A stretch of DNA of 14,964 nt from Lachnospiraceae bacterium (GTDB taxonomy: Bacteria; Bacillota; Clostridia; Lachnospirales; Lachnospiraceae). Positions 1 through 7,672 of this stretch are shown here, in pieces. The stretch covers positions 1 through 14,964 of the forward strand of contig JAAVAG010000020.1 of assembly GCA_014804185.1 (NCBI GenBank), written 5' to 3'. The notes under the pieces are model-generated. The model searched no databases. It had not been told where the DNA came from and worked only from the letters and a program-made list of their open reading frames with translations. The number at the start of each line of letters is the position of its first letter. The first letter of the stretch is position 1. A program made the translations under genes and the position numbers.

Positions 1-1541
1 CCCGGCCGCATTTTCCCTTTTAACTTTTCTTTTTCTTTCTCCTTTTTCTTTTTCTTCCCCTTTTGAGGCTTTAATTCTTTCTCGATATCATAGTCGTCAT
101 TTTCGTCAACGCCCCTGCTGTATTCCAACAATTCCGGCAGGATCGCATGATTCTCCTCTTCTTCCGCATCCGGATCCGCATCGGGAATATCCGGAAGTTC
201 CACGGCTGCTGACTCCTGCTGCCCGGTCTCCGGCGTCTCGAAAACCTTTTCCGTTTCGTCGTCCTCGTTCGCTATATGCACCACATCTTCGGCGCTCTCT
301 CCGCCCTCCTCTTTCTCCCCGTTTTCCACTTTTTCAATGCCTTTTATATAAGGAATGCTGCCTGACAACAGCAGCGCCGCCTTTGCACTGACAGGCCCTG
401 CCATCTCATAGAGCACCGAGGAGGAGAGAATGATTGTCAGCATCATATTCCCGGTTTCCGGCGGCAGCATCCGCTGGCCCAGAAAAGCCAGCCCGATGGC
501 GACCCCGGCCTGCGGGATCAGCGCCAGTCCCATGTAGTTTCTTACCTCCCGGCTTGTCTTCATGGCCAGACAGCTCAGATAGGTGCCCAGATATTTTCCC
601 ACGATACGGATGGCAAAATAACTCACGCCCACAGCACCCACCGCAGTCAGTGCGTTCAGATCCAGATTCATACCCGATACAATGAAAAAAACAGACATGA
701 CCGGAGGCGTAAAGTTATTGATCTGCCGAAAAATCTTTTTATCTTTTGTCATGTTTATGTATACGGCTCCGAACACCATGCAGGAGAGCAGCGGCGATAT
801 ATCTATGGCCGCGCAGATTCCACTGAGTCCCAGCAGCATGGCAATTGCCAGGATCAGCCTGTTATCGCGGCTCCTGGCCGGAATCAGCAGGCGGCTCAGA
901 AAATAAGCGCAGAACACCCCCAGCAGAATCACCGCAATATTATAAGCCACAGGGAGCAGGATGTCATGCACGGACAGCTTTCCGGCTGCATTGCCATTGA
1001 TGACGGCCGACACAATGCTGAACGCAAGCAGACAGACCACATCATCCAATGCCACGATCTGCAGCAGCGTATCCACAAACTCGCCCTTTGCCTTATACTG
1101 GTTGATGGTCATCATGGTACTGGCCGGCGCAGTGGCGGTGGCAATGGCGCCCAGGATCAGCGCAAACTCCCAGTTTAGGCCGAACAATAACTTCAGTGCA
1201 AGCGTCACCAGCACCCCGGCAGCAAGTGCCTCGCTGATGGTAATTACGATAATCTTTTTCCCTGTCCGCAGGAGCACTTCCTTTTTAAAAAATTTACCCA
1301 CACCGAAAGCGATGAACGCCAGCGCAAGATCGCTGACAAAACTCATGCTGCCGATCATATCCCGGGGAATGAAATTCAGACAGCAGGGGCCGATCAGAAT
1401 GCCCGCCAGAATATATCCGCTCACTTTCGGCATATTCAGCGTATTTGTCAGCCTTGTCATGATAAAACCGGAAAAAAGGATGATGGAGAGTGTAAGCAGC
1501 ACCCTCGTCTCTCCGCTTAGCTGTTCCAGAAATTCCACCAC
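1..1541 (-). CDS. Cation:proton antiporter (CPA/Kef-NhaP type), C-terminus cut by window edge
   Basis: This is an integral membrane exchanger that would swap Na+ or K+ for H+ across the cytoplasmic membrane. The frame stays open from a GTG at 1541 to the window edge, giving at least 513 residues. AGGAGG lies 9 bases upstream of that GTG, and a second GTG follows directly. Residues 1-400 hold about a dozen hydrophobic segments. They include an ATAPAS stretch near 136-141 and the paired acidic residues D166-D167 in an ALDDV context, which is the ion-binding position of CPA antiporters. From about residue 400 the protein becomes hydrophilic: a Glu/Asp-rich stretch, then a Lys/Glu run near 493-510. 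There is no recognisable TrkA-N domain in the visible part. The transported ion cannot be told from sequence. I saw no convincing promoter in the 218 bases upstream. Confidence 0.88.
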   Translation of the reverse strand, partial: MVEFLEQLSGETRVLLTLSIILFSGFIMTRLTNTLNMPKVSGYILAGILIGPCCLNFIPRDMIGSMSFVSDLALAFIAFGVGKFFKKEVLLRTGKKIIVITISEALAAGVLVTLALKLLFGLNWEFALILGAIATATAPASTMMTINQYKAKGEFVDTLLQIVALDDVVCLLAFSIVSAVINGNAAGKLSVHDILLPVAYNIAVILLGVFCAYFLSRLLIPARSRDNRLILAIAMLLGLSGICAAIDISPLLSCMVFGAVYINMTKDKKIFRQINNFTPPVMSVFFIVSGMNLDLNALTAVGAVGVSYFAIRIVGKYLGTYLSCLAMKTSREVRNYMGLALIPQAGVAIGLAFLGQRMLPPETGNMMLTIILSSSVLYEMAGPVSAKAALLLSGSIPYIKGIEKVENGEKEEGGESAEDVVHIANEDDETEKVFETPETGQQESAAVELPDIPDADPDAEEEENHAILPELLEYSRGVDENDDYDIEKELKPQKGKKKKKEKEKEKLKGKMRP

Positions 1542-1718
1542 TTTCAGCCACCTCCTGTCAGAGTTTTATTTCCTATTTTACTATATTTTGTTTCCAAAAA
1601 GAATGATATCTTATGAATAAATGTACCAATATCTTTCATTTCAGTGTCACACTTAAAACCATCACGACAGGAATATAAAGCCCGAAAAATTGCTGTGGTA
1701 ATTATCACTCAAGTAGTC

Positions 1719-1724
1719 TATAAT
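1719..1724 (+). promoter_or_regulatory. Possible -10 element of the toxin-antitoxin pair
   Basis: A TATAAT hexamer lies 36 bases before the antitoxin ATG, in an AT-rich stretch. No good -35 hexamer sits 16-18 bases upstream; TTGCTG at 1690-1695 is too far away (23 bases). The promoter is therefore tentative. Such modules often bind their own promoter, but I saw no clear dyad here. Confidence 0.35.
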
Positions 1725-1759
1725 AAATCTATACCCCATTATGAAAGGAATTGCTTGAT

Positions 1760-1978
1760 ATGACAGAAATCACTGGCTATTATGACGGCAACACAGTACA
1801 GTTACTGGAAGCAGCACCCAAGACAAAACAAAGGGTGATTGTAACCTTTATAGATGATGAAGATGTTTCTGACGATCTCCCTGTTGGTATATTGTCAAAA
1901 TATGCTGATCCGGCGAAAAAACTTTTAGAGGAAGGAGCATTTGAACGTGCCATGGTGAAAAAACATGGTAATGGCTGA
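1760..1978 (+). CDS. Antitoxin-like small protein paired with PIN toxin
   Basis: A 72-residue protein that probably neutralises the toxin encoded directly downstream. The ATG at 1760 is chosen because AAAGGA ends 10 bases upstream; an in-frame TTG at 1751 is too close to that site. The N-terminal 30 residues have a short beta-rich pattern (EITGYYDGNTVQLLE, then a VIVTF strand), which resembles small antitoxins encoded before PIN-domain toxins. An acidic linker follows, then a helical C-terminus (residues 44-70) of the sort that wraps the toxin. Its stop codon overlaps the start of the toxin gene, so the two are co-transcribed and likely translationally coupled. The role is inferred mainly from this pairing; I cannot name the antitoxin family with certainty. 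Confidence 0.7.
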   Translation: MTEITGYYDGNTVQLLEAAPKTKQRVIVTFIDDEDVSDDLPVGILSKYADPAKKLLEEGAFERAMVKKHGNG

Positions 1979-2342
1979 TGCAAATACTATGATACGCTGT
2001 ATCATAGGCGATGACGAGCAAAAGATACAAGAACTTCAGGAAATACGTTCAACCCAAAAAATAATTTATACCTTGGAAGTAGTTGCCGAGGTAGTTTATG
2101 TTTTGACCAAAGTATATAATGTCTCCCGTAAGGATACCAGCGATGCAATACAGCGTTTCCTAAAGGCTCGGAATATTGTTTGTTCCAACAACGAAATTGC
2201 GGTAAGATCGTTGCAGTTATTTGGAGAAAATCATCTTGATTTTGTGGATAATGTTTTGCTCGCTTATCATCAGCTTCGTGGCATTGCCATTTACAGTTAT
2301 GACCGCAAATTAATAAATGCAATGAAACAGGAAAATATATAA
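1965..2342 (+). CDS. PIN-domain toxin (VapC-like ribonuclease)
   Basis: A 125-residue single-domain PIN protein, the usual size for VapC-type toxins. These are Mg2+-dependent endoribonucleases that cut tRNA, rRNA or mRNA when freed from their antitoxin. The expected acidic residues are visible: D5 in an ADANTMI strand, E42 in the VAEVVYVL helix, D92 and D95 in DFVDNVLLAY, and D113 in the IYSYDRKL strand. The set looks intact, so the enzyme is probably active. The ATG at 1965 overlaps the antitoxin by 14 bases; a second ATG at 1971 would give an 8-base overlap and keeps the whole fold. Neither has a strong ribosome binding site, which fits translational coupling. The gene converges with the minus-strand gene ending at 2359, only 16 bases away, and no terminator hairpin is visible between them. 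The RNA target cannot be predicted. Confidence 0.85.
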   Translation: MVMADANTMIRCIIGDDEQKIQELQEIRSTQKIIYTLEVVAEVVYVLTKVYNVSRKDTSDAIQRFLKARNIVCSNNEIAVRSLQLFGENHLDFVDNVLLAYHQLRGIAIYSYDRKLINAMKQENI

Positions 2343-2358
2343 CCTTATTAATCATTTT

Positions 2359-3132
2359 TTAGAAAATCACAAAAAACTCCAGAATCTTTTCCGGTAGCGT
2401 CATCTCCCCCAGCCTGACCGCTCCCCATCGCTTATTCCTTGCCGCAAAGGCTTTCAGATTGCCGTTTGGCGTAATGGGATGCAGACTCTGATTATAACCG
2501 CGCATATCGCTGTCTATGGCGGCGGTCAGAAGCCGCGCCGCATGATCGCAGTTATGGGTATAGATCTGATAGAGCGGCAGGGAATCATCCTCCCCCATCC
2601 GTTCCATCTCGCGCTGATACGCCTCCCTGGACTCCGGACTGTCCGCTTGCATATACCGGCTGTACCATTCGCCGTACTCCTCCCCGGTCTTAATATAGAC
2701 CGCCGCAGCGTCCCATATGGCATCATACTCCTCCGCCGTAATCCTCCTGTATATCGCCACGTCGTAGTTGTCCTGCAGCTGATCCTCATCCAGATTCAGA
2801 TTGCCGGTTTTCAGAAACAACTCCGTCTCCTCTTTGCTCATTCTGCCCACGCTCATTTTTCCCACGCCCGCTTTCCCGGCAAGCGCCTGTTCCAGCGTTC
2901 TCTGCATCCCGTTAAAACTCAGCACAAGGCCGCCTCCCTCGGCATCTACAAGCAGCAGAATGCTGTGACCCAGTCCTTTCATGCCGTCACAGTTTACGGC
3001 ATAATACAGCATGCAGTCTCCCGCAAATTCTCCCGCCTCCCGCTCCGTGACGCGCAGGGAGACGCACAGAAACAGATACATCGCCGCTATGACAATCAGC
3101 ACACATTTTACCGCTCTCCACATCCGCTTCAT
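2359..3132 (-). CDS. Membrane-anchored protein with possible permuted papain-like H...NC site
   Basis: I do not recognise this 257-residue protein with certainty. Residues 8-27 form one hydrophobic segment after a basic N-terminus, so the rest should lie outside the membrane. Two motifs stand out. One is GLGHSILLL (H56) followed by a VLSFNGM strand. The other is YQIYTHNCDHAARLL (C195, H197) near the C-terminus. A GH strand early and an NC helix late is the order seen in permuted papain-like hydrolases such as Lnb_N/DUF4105 and LRAT-like proteins, with His before Cys. If that is right, the protein would be a surface thiol hydrolase or acyltransferase. A good ribosome binding site (GGGAGG) precedes the ATG at 3132. 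It lies 117 bases downstream of the OB-fold lipoprotein gene on the same strand and may share its transcript. Confidence 0.6.
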   Translation of the reverse strand: MKRMWRAVKCVLIVIAAMYLFLCVSLRVTEREAGEFAGDCMLYYAVNCDGMKGLGHSILLLVDAEGGGLVLSFNGMQRTLEQALAGKAGVGKMSVGRMSKEETELFLKTGNLNLDEDQLQDNYDVAIYRRITAEEYDAIWDAAAVYIKTGEEYGEWYSRYMQADSPESREAYQREMERMGEDDSLPLYQIYTHNCDHAARLLTAAIDSDMRGYNQSLHPITPNGNLKAFAARNKRWGAVRLGEMTLPEKILEFFVIF

Positions 3133-3173
3133 ACTTACACCTCCCTGCCCGGCAGATTGCTTTATGTTGAACC

Positions 3174-3210
3174 AAAAACACCCCGCTGCCGGAAGCTTTC
3201 CGCCTCCGGC
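3174..3210 (-). terminator. Weak terminator-like stem-loop after the OB-fold lipoprotein gene
   Basis: A 6-bp inverted repeat (3188-3193 against 3205-3210, 11-base loop) is followed on the minus strand by five T residues at 3178-3174, nine bases beyond the stem. The distance to the T-run is poor for an intrinsic terminator, so read-through into the gene at 3132 is likely. Confidence 0.28.
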
Positions 3211-3249
3211 GCACAGGGCGTCGCAATTACAATTTACTTTGTTCAGTTG

Positions 3250-4137
3250 TTATTCTGCCGGTGTCACGGAAGTGATATGCGGATTTACTCCGTTATACCA
3301 GTACAGGAAACCTTCCATATCGATCTTGTCTCCCACATTCAGAGCCTTTACCGCCGCATAGACATCTGTGGTGTTGTCGCACAGATAAGACTCTACCGTA
3401 AAGGTATAGGTTACACCGTCCAAAGAGACATTAAAATACAGATCGTCGCCGTCCTGACCGGAGCCGTCCCACTTATACAGGAACGCGATCTCATTTCCGT
3501 CCTCATCCTGTCCCTGGGATTCCACTGTCATCCCCTTAAAGGATACAAATTTGTTCTGATGGCTTACCAGATCGTCAGAGCCCAGAAGAGCGGTAACGTC
3601 CTCCGCTTCCGCTATGTAGCTTCCCTCTTCGATCTCAAAGGTTGCATCAATAATTTCAACCTCTCCGGACCATTCCGACTTATATCCGGTGACTTTAATC
3701 TTTGTTCCGGGAACCAGCTTTGCATAGTCCTCCTCGGAGCAGGCCATCTCATACAGGAAATATGCGCCGTCCGCATCCTGCGTATAAACGGTGGCCTTGT
3801 TATCCCACCAGGACTGCTTTCCCTGCACATAAGCCTCGATGACTACTTCCGTGTCAACTGCCGCTGCGTCATACTCCGCATAAGTCATAACGCCCTCGGA
3901 TTTTACATCTGCGTCTGCAGAAGGTTCTTCCTCTTCATCACTGCCATCTTCGGGAGTGCTCTCGTCTTCGACGCTGCCGTCCTCTTCAGAATTGTCTCCG
4001 TCCTCTGTGTTGCTGCTCGTCTCGGTATCCGTCTGGCTGCTACCGTCTGCAGGATCCTCCTGATTTGCGTCCGTACCGCATCCGACAAGCGCGCACACAA
4101 GCACAAGTGCCAAAAGTAACGATGTTAATTTTTTCAT
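3250..4137 (-). CDS. Lipoprotein with acidic linker and OB-fold-like domains
   Basis: A 295-residue surface lipoprotein of unknown role. The start at 4137 is chosen because it yields a proper lipoprotein signal peptide (MKKLTSLLLALVLVCALVGC, lipid Cys at 20) and has GAGGAGAG just upstream; longer in-frame starts would bury the signal. Residues 21-80 are a low-complexity Ser/Thr/Asp/Glu tether, a common spacer holding a domain off the membrane. Residues 83-165 read like an OB fold: a V-IEAYVQG strand, a YTQDADGAYFLYEM strand pair, then GTKIKVTGYKSEWSGEVEI. The second half (195-293) shows a similar ending, VGDKIDMEGFLYWYNGVNPHITSV, so there may be two OB folds. OB folds bind nucleic acid, sugars or peptides; the ligand cannot be told here. 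A promoter lies in the 100-base gap to the transporter operon. Confidence 0.75.
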   Translation of the reverse strand: MKKLTSLLLALVLVCALVGCGTDANQEDPADGSSQTDTETSSNTEDGDNSEEDGSVEDESTPEDGSDEEEEPSADADVKSEGVMTYAEYDAAAVDTEVVIEAYVQGKQSWWDNKATVYTQDADGAYFLYEMACSEEDYAKLVPGTKIKVTGYKSEWSGEVEIIDATFEIEEGSYIAEAEDVTALLGSDDLVSHQNKFVSFKGMTVESQGQDEDGNEIAFLYKWDGSGQDGDDLYFNVSLDGVTYTFTVESYLCDNTTDVYAAVKALNVGDKIDMEGFLYWYNGVNPHITSVTPAE

Positions 4138-4204
4138 TTTCTCTCCTCTTCTCAAAATCTTTTTCATAGATTTTTTCCTGATGTTTACTGGTAACACCGA
4201 CTTT

Positions 4205-4232
4205 ATTATACACAATATTTTTAATAAATCAA
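4205..4232 (-). promoter_or_regulatory. Sigma-A-type promoter for the OB-fold lipoprotein gene
   Basis: On the minus strand, TTGATT (4232-4227), a 16-base spacer and TATAAT (4210-4205) form a good sigma-A-like promoter 68 bases upstream of the ATG at 4137. The -35 begins six bases beyond the solute-binding gene's stop codon. The lipoprotein can thus be expressed apart from the transporter, although no clear terminator separates the two. Confidence 0.6.
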
Positions 4233-4237
4233 TAGGA

Positions 4238-5875
4238 TCAGCCCTTATTTCTCTCTTTCCGGCGAGTTTTTCGCCGTCCTGCCAGGAGCAGACCCGCATA
4301 TAAAAGGATCATCGCCCACGCCGCCGCCAGACCGGCCAGAAGCGCCACGGCCGTTCCCGGCAGTTTTCCCAGGTCTTTCTTTCCCCCGGAAACGACTTCT
4401 CCCGCGCCTCCCGGCTGATCCAGCCGGTACAGCGAAGTAATATCACTGTAAATCTTTGTAAAATACGCCTCGTCTACCTCCTGTTTTCTCCGGACGGACT
4501 TTACCGTATTCTCGATGAGCTGCCCCGCCGCGTCCCGCAGCGACGCCGAACCGTTAAAGACCGGAGTGACAAAGGTTCTGTCTGTATTATCCAGCAGCAG
4601 CCTGGCTGCCCTGATCTTCACCTCATAATGCAGCTTATTATCCTCGCCGCACGCGGCCAGATACGCCTGATACTCCGCTGCGTTTTGTGCCTTGGAAGTC
4701 ACAGGGACATACCCCTCCGTCTGCGAATAGGCGATCTGCACATCGTTCGTCAGCAGATACTGGACAAAGAGCCAGGATGCCAGAACCTCCTGGGGATCCG
4801 CCTTGTTAAAAACACATACGGAAGGTCCCTGGGATATCATACAGGGATTCGCCGGATCAAACTGCGGAATTGTCATCACCACTGTCTCAAAATCCACCAC
4901 CTGATCCGCGCTGATATCCAGCAGCGGCGCGTCCGTCCCCATCCAGGTGGCGCCCGCGGTGGAATCCACGGCAAAGATGCACTGCCCGGCATTCAGAAAG
5001 TTGGCCGGATAACTGGATATCTTAAACGTGGAGAACGCTCCGGTTTTGACATGCTTTGCTATAGTCTCCAGAAGTTCTTTTGTCGTATCGGAAAAAAGCA
5101 AAATCTCTCCCCCGTCGGTAGAGTATCCGGCGCCCTTTTGCCGAAGCATCTGGATCATCATGTTGTCAGTGGATTTGTAGATAAAAGGAATCATCACTTT
5201 CTGGCCGTTTACCAGAAAGTTCCCCTCCCCGTCCTGTTTCATGGCCGCTTCGGAAACTTCCCACACAAAATCCCAGGTCAGCGTATCGGGCAGGGTGTAG
5301 CCCAGCGCCTCCACATAGGTTTTATTGACATAGCAGGCCTCCGTGGAGCGCATATAGGGTACGGCGTAATAATGTCCTCCGAACCGGCACTCCTCCAGAA
5401 ACTGCGGGATAATCTCCTCCTGCGCGGGAGCGTCAAAGCGCACCTCGCTTCCGCCCAGTCCGTACCGCGCGTCGGCAAAAAGTTCCTCCAGCGGAACCAC
5501 CTGATTTGTTCCCGTCAGATAGGTGGCGATATGATCCGGATAGGTGATACAGACGTTGGGTGTGGTATTGGTGGCAATATTTGTAATAACATCGTTGTAT
5601 ATCCTTCCGTAATCCGTATAGAGACGCAGGTTCACCCGGATATTCGGATACAGCGCCTCAAAATCTTCGATAGCTTTCTCATAAATATCCGTCTGTGTCT
5701 TATTAGTGTCATTCTTTGCCCAGAAAGTGATCTCATATTCTTTCGAAGCGTCAAATTCCTCCGGGATTTCAAAGGCTTTCATTCCGCTGCTGCCGTGGCA
5801 GCCTGCGAGCATGACAGACATACAGACAATCAGCACCGGCAGAAACAGACGCTGCATAAGATCCGTTTTTTTCAT
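4238..5875 (-). CDS. Carbohydrate ABC transporter solute-binding lipoprotein with C-terminal membrane helix
   Basis: A 545-residue extracellular binding protein of the CUT1 (UgpB/MalE-like) cluster, which would capture a sugar or related solute and deliver it to the two permeases encoded upstream. The signal peptide ends in the lipobox LAGC, with the lipid Cys at 26. The mature part has the family pattern: an EITFWAKND first strand, AIEDFEALYPNIRV, a GGHYYAVPYMRSTEACYVNK segment, LPDTLTWDFVWEVSEA, and a late ASWLFVQYLLT helix. It is longer than the usual 420-460 residues because of an unusual ending: a Gly/Lys linker near 488-504, a hydrophobic segment at about 505-532, and a basic tail (RRKTRRKER). 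This predicts a second membrane anchor at the C-terminus. The start overlaps the permease stop by 4 bases (ATGA), so translation is coupled. Ligand unknown. Confidence 0.9.
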   Translation of the reverse strand: MKKTDLMQRLFLPVLIVCMSVMLAGCHGSSGMKAFEIPEEFDASKEYEITFWAKNDTNKTQTDIYEKAIEDFEALYPNIRVNLRLYTDYGRIYNDVITNIATNTTPNVCITYPDHIATYLTGTNQVVPLEELFADARYGLGGSEVRFDAPAQEEIIPQFLEECRFGGHYYAVPYMRSTEACYVNKTYVEALGYTLPDTLTWDFVWEVSEAAMKQDGEGNFLVNGQKVMIPFIYKSTDNMMIQMLRQKGAGYSTDGGEILLFSDTTKELLETIAKHVKTGAFSTFKISSYPANFLNAGQCIFAVDSTAGATWMGTDAPLLDISADQVVDFETVVMTIPQFDPANPCMISQGPSVCVFNKADPQEVLASWLFVQYLLTNDVQIAYSQTEGYVPVTSKAQNAAEYQAYLAACGEDNKLHYEVKIRAARLLLDNTDRTFVTPVFNGSASLRDAAGQLIENTVKSVRRKQEVDEAYFTKIYSDITSLYRLDQPGGAGEVVSGGKKDLGKLPGTAVALLAGLAAAWAMILLYAGLLLAGRRKTRRKERNKG

Positions 5876-6738
5876 CCTTTCAGCCCTCCCCTTGACACAC
5901 CGGCCATAATCTTCTTGTGGAATATCAGAAACAGCACAACCAGCGGAAAGGAGATCACCACCACCGCCGCCATCATCGCGGGAATATTCTCACGGCCAAA
6001 CCCGTTTTCCCGGATTTCCTGGATCCCGTTGGAAACCAGATAATAGTTCTCATCGTCCGTAATCAGCCTTGGCCACACATAAGAGTTCCAGCACTCGATC
6101 ACCTTTAATATGGTTATCGTCACCAGAGTCGGCTTAGAGATGGGCACCAGCACCTTCAGCAGGTACTTCAGATCGGATGTGCCGTCCACTTTGGCCGCAA
6201 AATACAGACTGTCCGGTATCTGTTCAAAATTCTCTTTCAGCAGATAAATATAAAACACCGACGTCACCGACGGCAGAATCAGTCCTGCAAATGTGTTGCG
6301 CATATTCAATTCGGTGATTGTCACAAAGTTGGTGATCACTACCAGTTCATTGGGAATCATCATCAGTGACAGAAAAATAACAAATACGATGTTTCTTCCC
6401 CGGAATTCCAGTCTGGCAAACGCGAATGCCGCAAGCGTGATCACCACCAGCATAACCGCCGTCGTGACCAGCGTAAAGACTGCCGTATTGGCAAAATACC
6501 GGGCAAGCGGTACGGCGGTAAACGCGTCCGCGTAATTTTGCAGGGTGGGGGACAGGGTGAAAAACTTCGGAATATATTCAGAATTGTAGGCGCTGTAGCT
6601 TTTTACGGATGTCAGAACCATCCAGTAAAAAGGGAACAGCACGATCAGCGCCCAGAATGCCAGAAACACATAGGTGATGATCTGAAAAACCGTCCCGCGG
6701 ACCTTCTCAGTTCTCCGTATCTTGTCATAATCAGACAT
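5872..6738 (-). CDS. Carbohydrate ABC transporter permease (MalG/UgpE-like)
   Basis: A 288-residue inner-membrane subunit of the CUT1 importer, with six predicted hydrophobic segments starting at about residue 19. The EAA loop that docks onto the ATPase is clear at 177-203 (SLYFAAKVDGTSDLKYLLKV, then PISKP), matching the MalG consensus with its conserved Gly. The N-terminal segment LFPFYWMVLTSVK and the C-terminal LIFHKKIMAGVSRGGLKG ending are typical of this family. GGAGG sits six bases before the ATG. It follows the partner permease gene by 15 bases and overlaps the binding-protein gene by 4 bases. The substrate cannot be read from the permease. Confidence 0.95.
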   Translation of the reverse strand: MSDYDKIRRTEKVRGTVFQIITYVFLAFWALIVLFPFYWMVLTSVKSYSAYNSEYIPKFFTLSPTLQNYADAFTAVPLARYFANTAVFTLVTTAVMLVVITLAAFAFARLEFRGRNIVFVIFLSLMMIPNELVVITNFVTITELNMRNTFAGLILPSVTSVFYIYLLKENFEQIPDSLYFAAKVDGTSDLKYLLKVLVPISKPTLVTITILKVIECWNSYVWPRLITDDENYYLVSNGIQEIRENGFGRENIPAMMAAVVVISFPLVVLFLIFHKKIMAGVSRGGLKG

Positions 6739-6753
6739 GAATATCCTCCATTC

Positions 6754-7653
6754 TTAGTAGTGCACTTTCTTTTTGCTGATCAGCAGGTTGATGCAGGTGA
6801 TGGTAAGTACGATGGCAAACAGCAAAATCGCCGCCGCGGAAGCATAGGAAGGATATCCTCCGCTGTCCCCGTACAGCATATCATAGACATAGCCCACGAT
6901 GGTGTTCATCTCCGCCGCGTTCAGATTGGTGCCGAACAGCGCCACCGCGTCGCTGTACGCCTTAAACGCTCCGATAAATCCTGTGATCACCAGGTAAAAG
7001 ATCATGGGGGAGATCATGGGCAGCGTGATCCGCATAAATGTACGCAGCTTCGACGTGCCGTCCACCCTGGCCGCATTATAATACTCCTGGCTTACGGAGG
7101 CCAGCGCGCTGGTCAGGATCAGGATCTTAAAAGGCATAACCACCCAGATCGTATAAAAGCAGAGCACAAACATCTTTGCCCAGTAGGAACCGTCTATAAA
7201 ATCCACGGAATCTCCGCCGAACCAGTTAATCAAAAGATTGACCAGGCCGTCGGAGTAAGCCGTTTTTTTAAACAAAATCATAAACACCAGTCCCACCGCC
7301 AGCGTATTGGTCACATACGGAAGAAAATAGACGGTCTGAAACAGATTCCGCAATGGTTTGATGGAACTTAAGGCCACTGAGATCAGCAGCGCGATTCCCG
7401 TGGACAGAGGCACTGTGATCAGAACCAGAATAAATGTATTTTTCACGGCCTGCAGAAAATAGGTGTCATGCAGGACATAAGAGTAATTGTAAGAACCGAC
7501 CCCGAAATATGTCTGGGACGCGGAATTATATCCCTCCTCAAAGGAATAGACAAAAACGTCTATCAGCGGATATACCATGAATACTCCCAGAAAAAGAATT
7601 GCCGGCAGAAGATACAGCCACCCTTTCAGGCTGTTTAATTTTTCCTTTGACAT
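6754..7653 (-). CDS. Carbohydrate ABC transporter permease (MalF/UgpA-like)
   Basis: A 299-residue membrane subunit that pairs with the MalG-like permease to form the translocation channel. I chose the ATG at 7653. It gives the standard start (MSKEKLNSLKGWLYLLPAIL), lies 19 bases after the ATPase stop codon, and has AGGCAGGG just upstream. An in-frame ATG at 7710 would add 19 basic residues and overlap the ATPase gene by 38 bases. The EAA loop is at about 191-216 (YYNAARVDGTSKLRTFMRIT, then LPMISP). There are six predicted hydrophobic segments and no long periplasmic insertion like that of E. coli MalF. Confidence 0.94.
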   Translation of the reverse strand: MSKEKLNSLKGWLYLLPAILFLGVFMVYPLIDVFVYSFEEGYNSASQTYFGVGSYNYSYVLHDTYFLQAVKNTFILVLITVPLSTGIALLISVALSSIKPLRNLFQTVYFLPYVTNTLAVGLVFMILFKKTAYSDGLVNLLINWFGGDSVDFIDGSYWAKMFVLCFYTIWVVMPFKILILTSALASVSQEYYNAARVDGTSKLRTFMRITLPMISPMIFYLVITGFIGAFKAYSDAVALFGTNLNAAEMNTIVGYVYDMLYGDSGGYPSYASAAAILLFAIVLTITCINLLISKKKVHY

Positions 7654-7672
7654 ATATAGCCCTGCCTTTCTG

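Noticed and set aside
961..1620. Plus-strand open frame of 219 codons
   Set aside because: It is antisense to the antiporter membrane domain and shows only the reversed hydrophobic pattern expected there.
1542..1759. Search for a riboswitch or antiporter promoter in the AT-rich gap
   Set aside because: No convincing -35/-10 pair with proper spacing on the minus strand, and no stable stem-loop or known riboswitch core was found.
2479..4119. Long open frame of 546 codons on the plus strand
   Set aside because: It runs antisense across two minus-strand genes that have signal peptides and ribosome binding sites. Its protein is rich in Arg, His, Ile and Leu with no recognisable domain.
4628..6043. 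Plus-strand open frame of 471 codons
   Set aside because: It lies antisense to the binding-protein and permease genes, has no family motifs, and is a by-product of their codon use.
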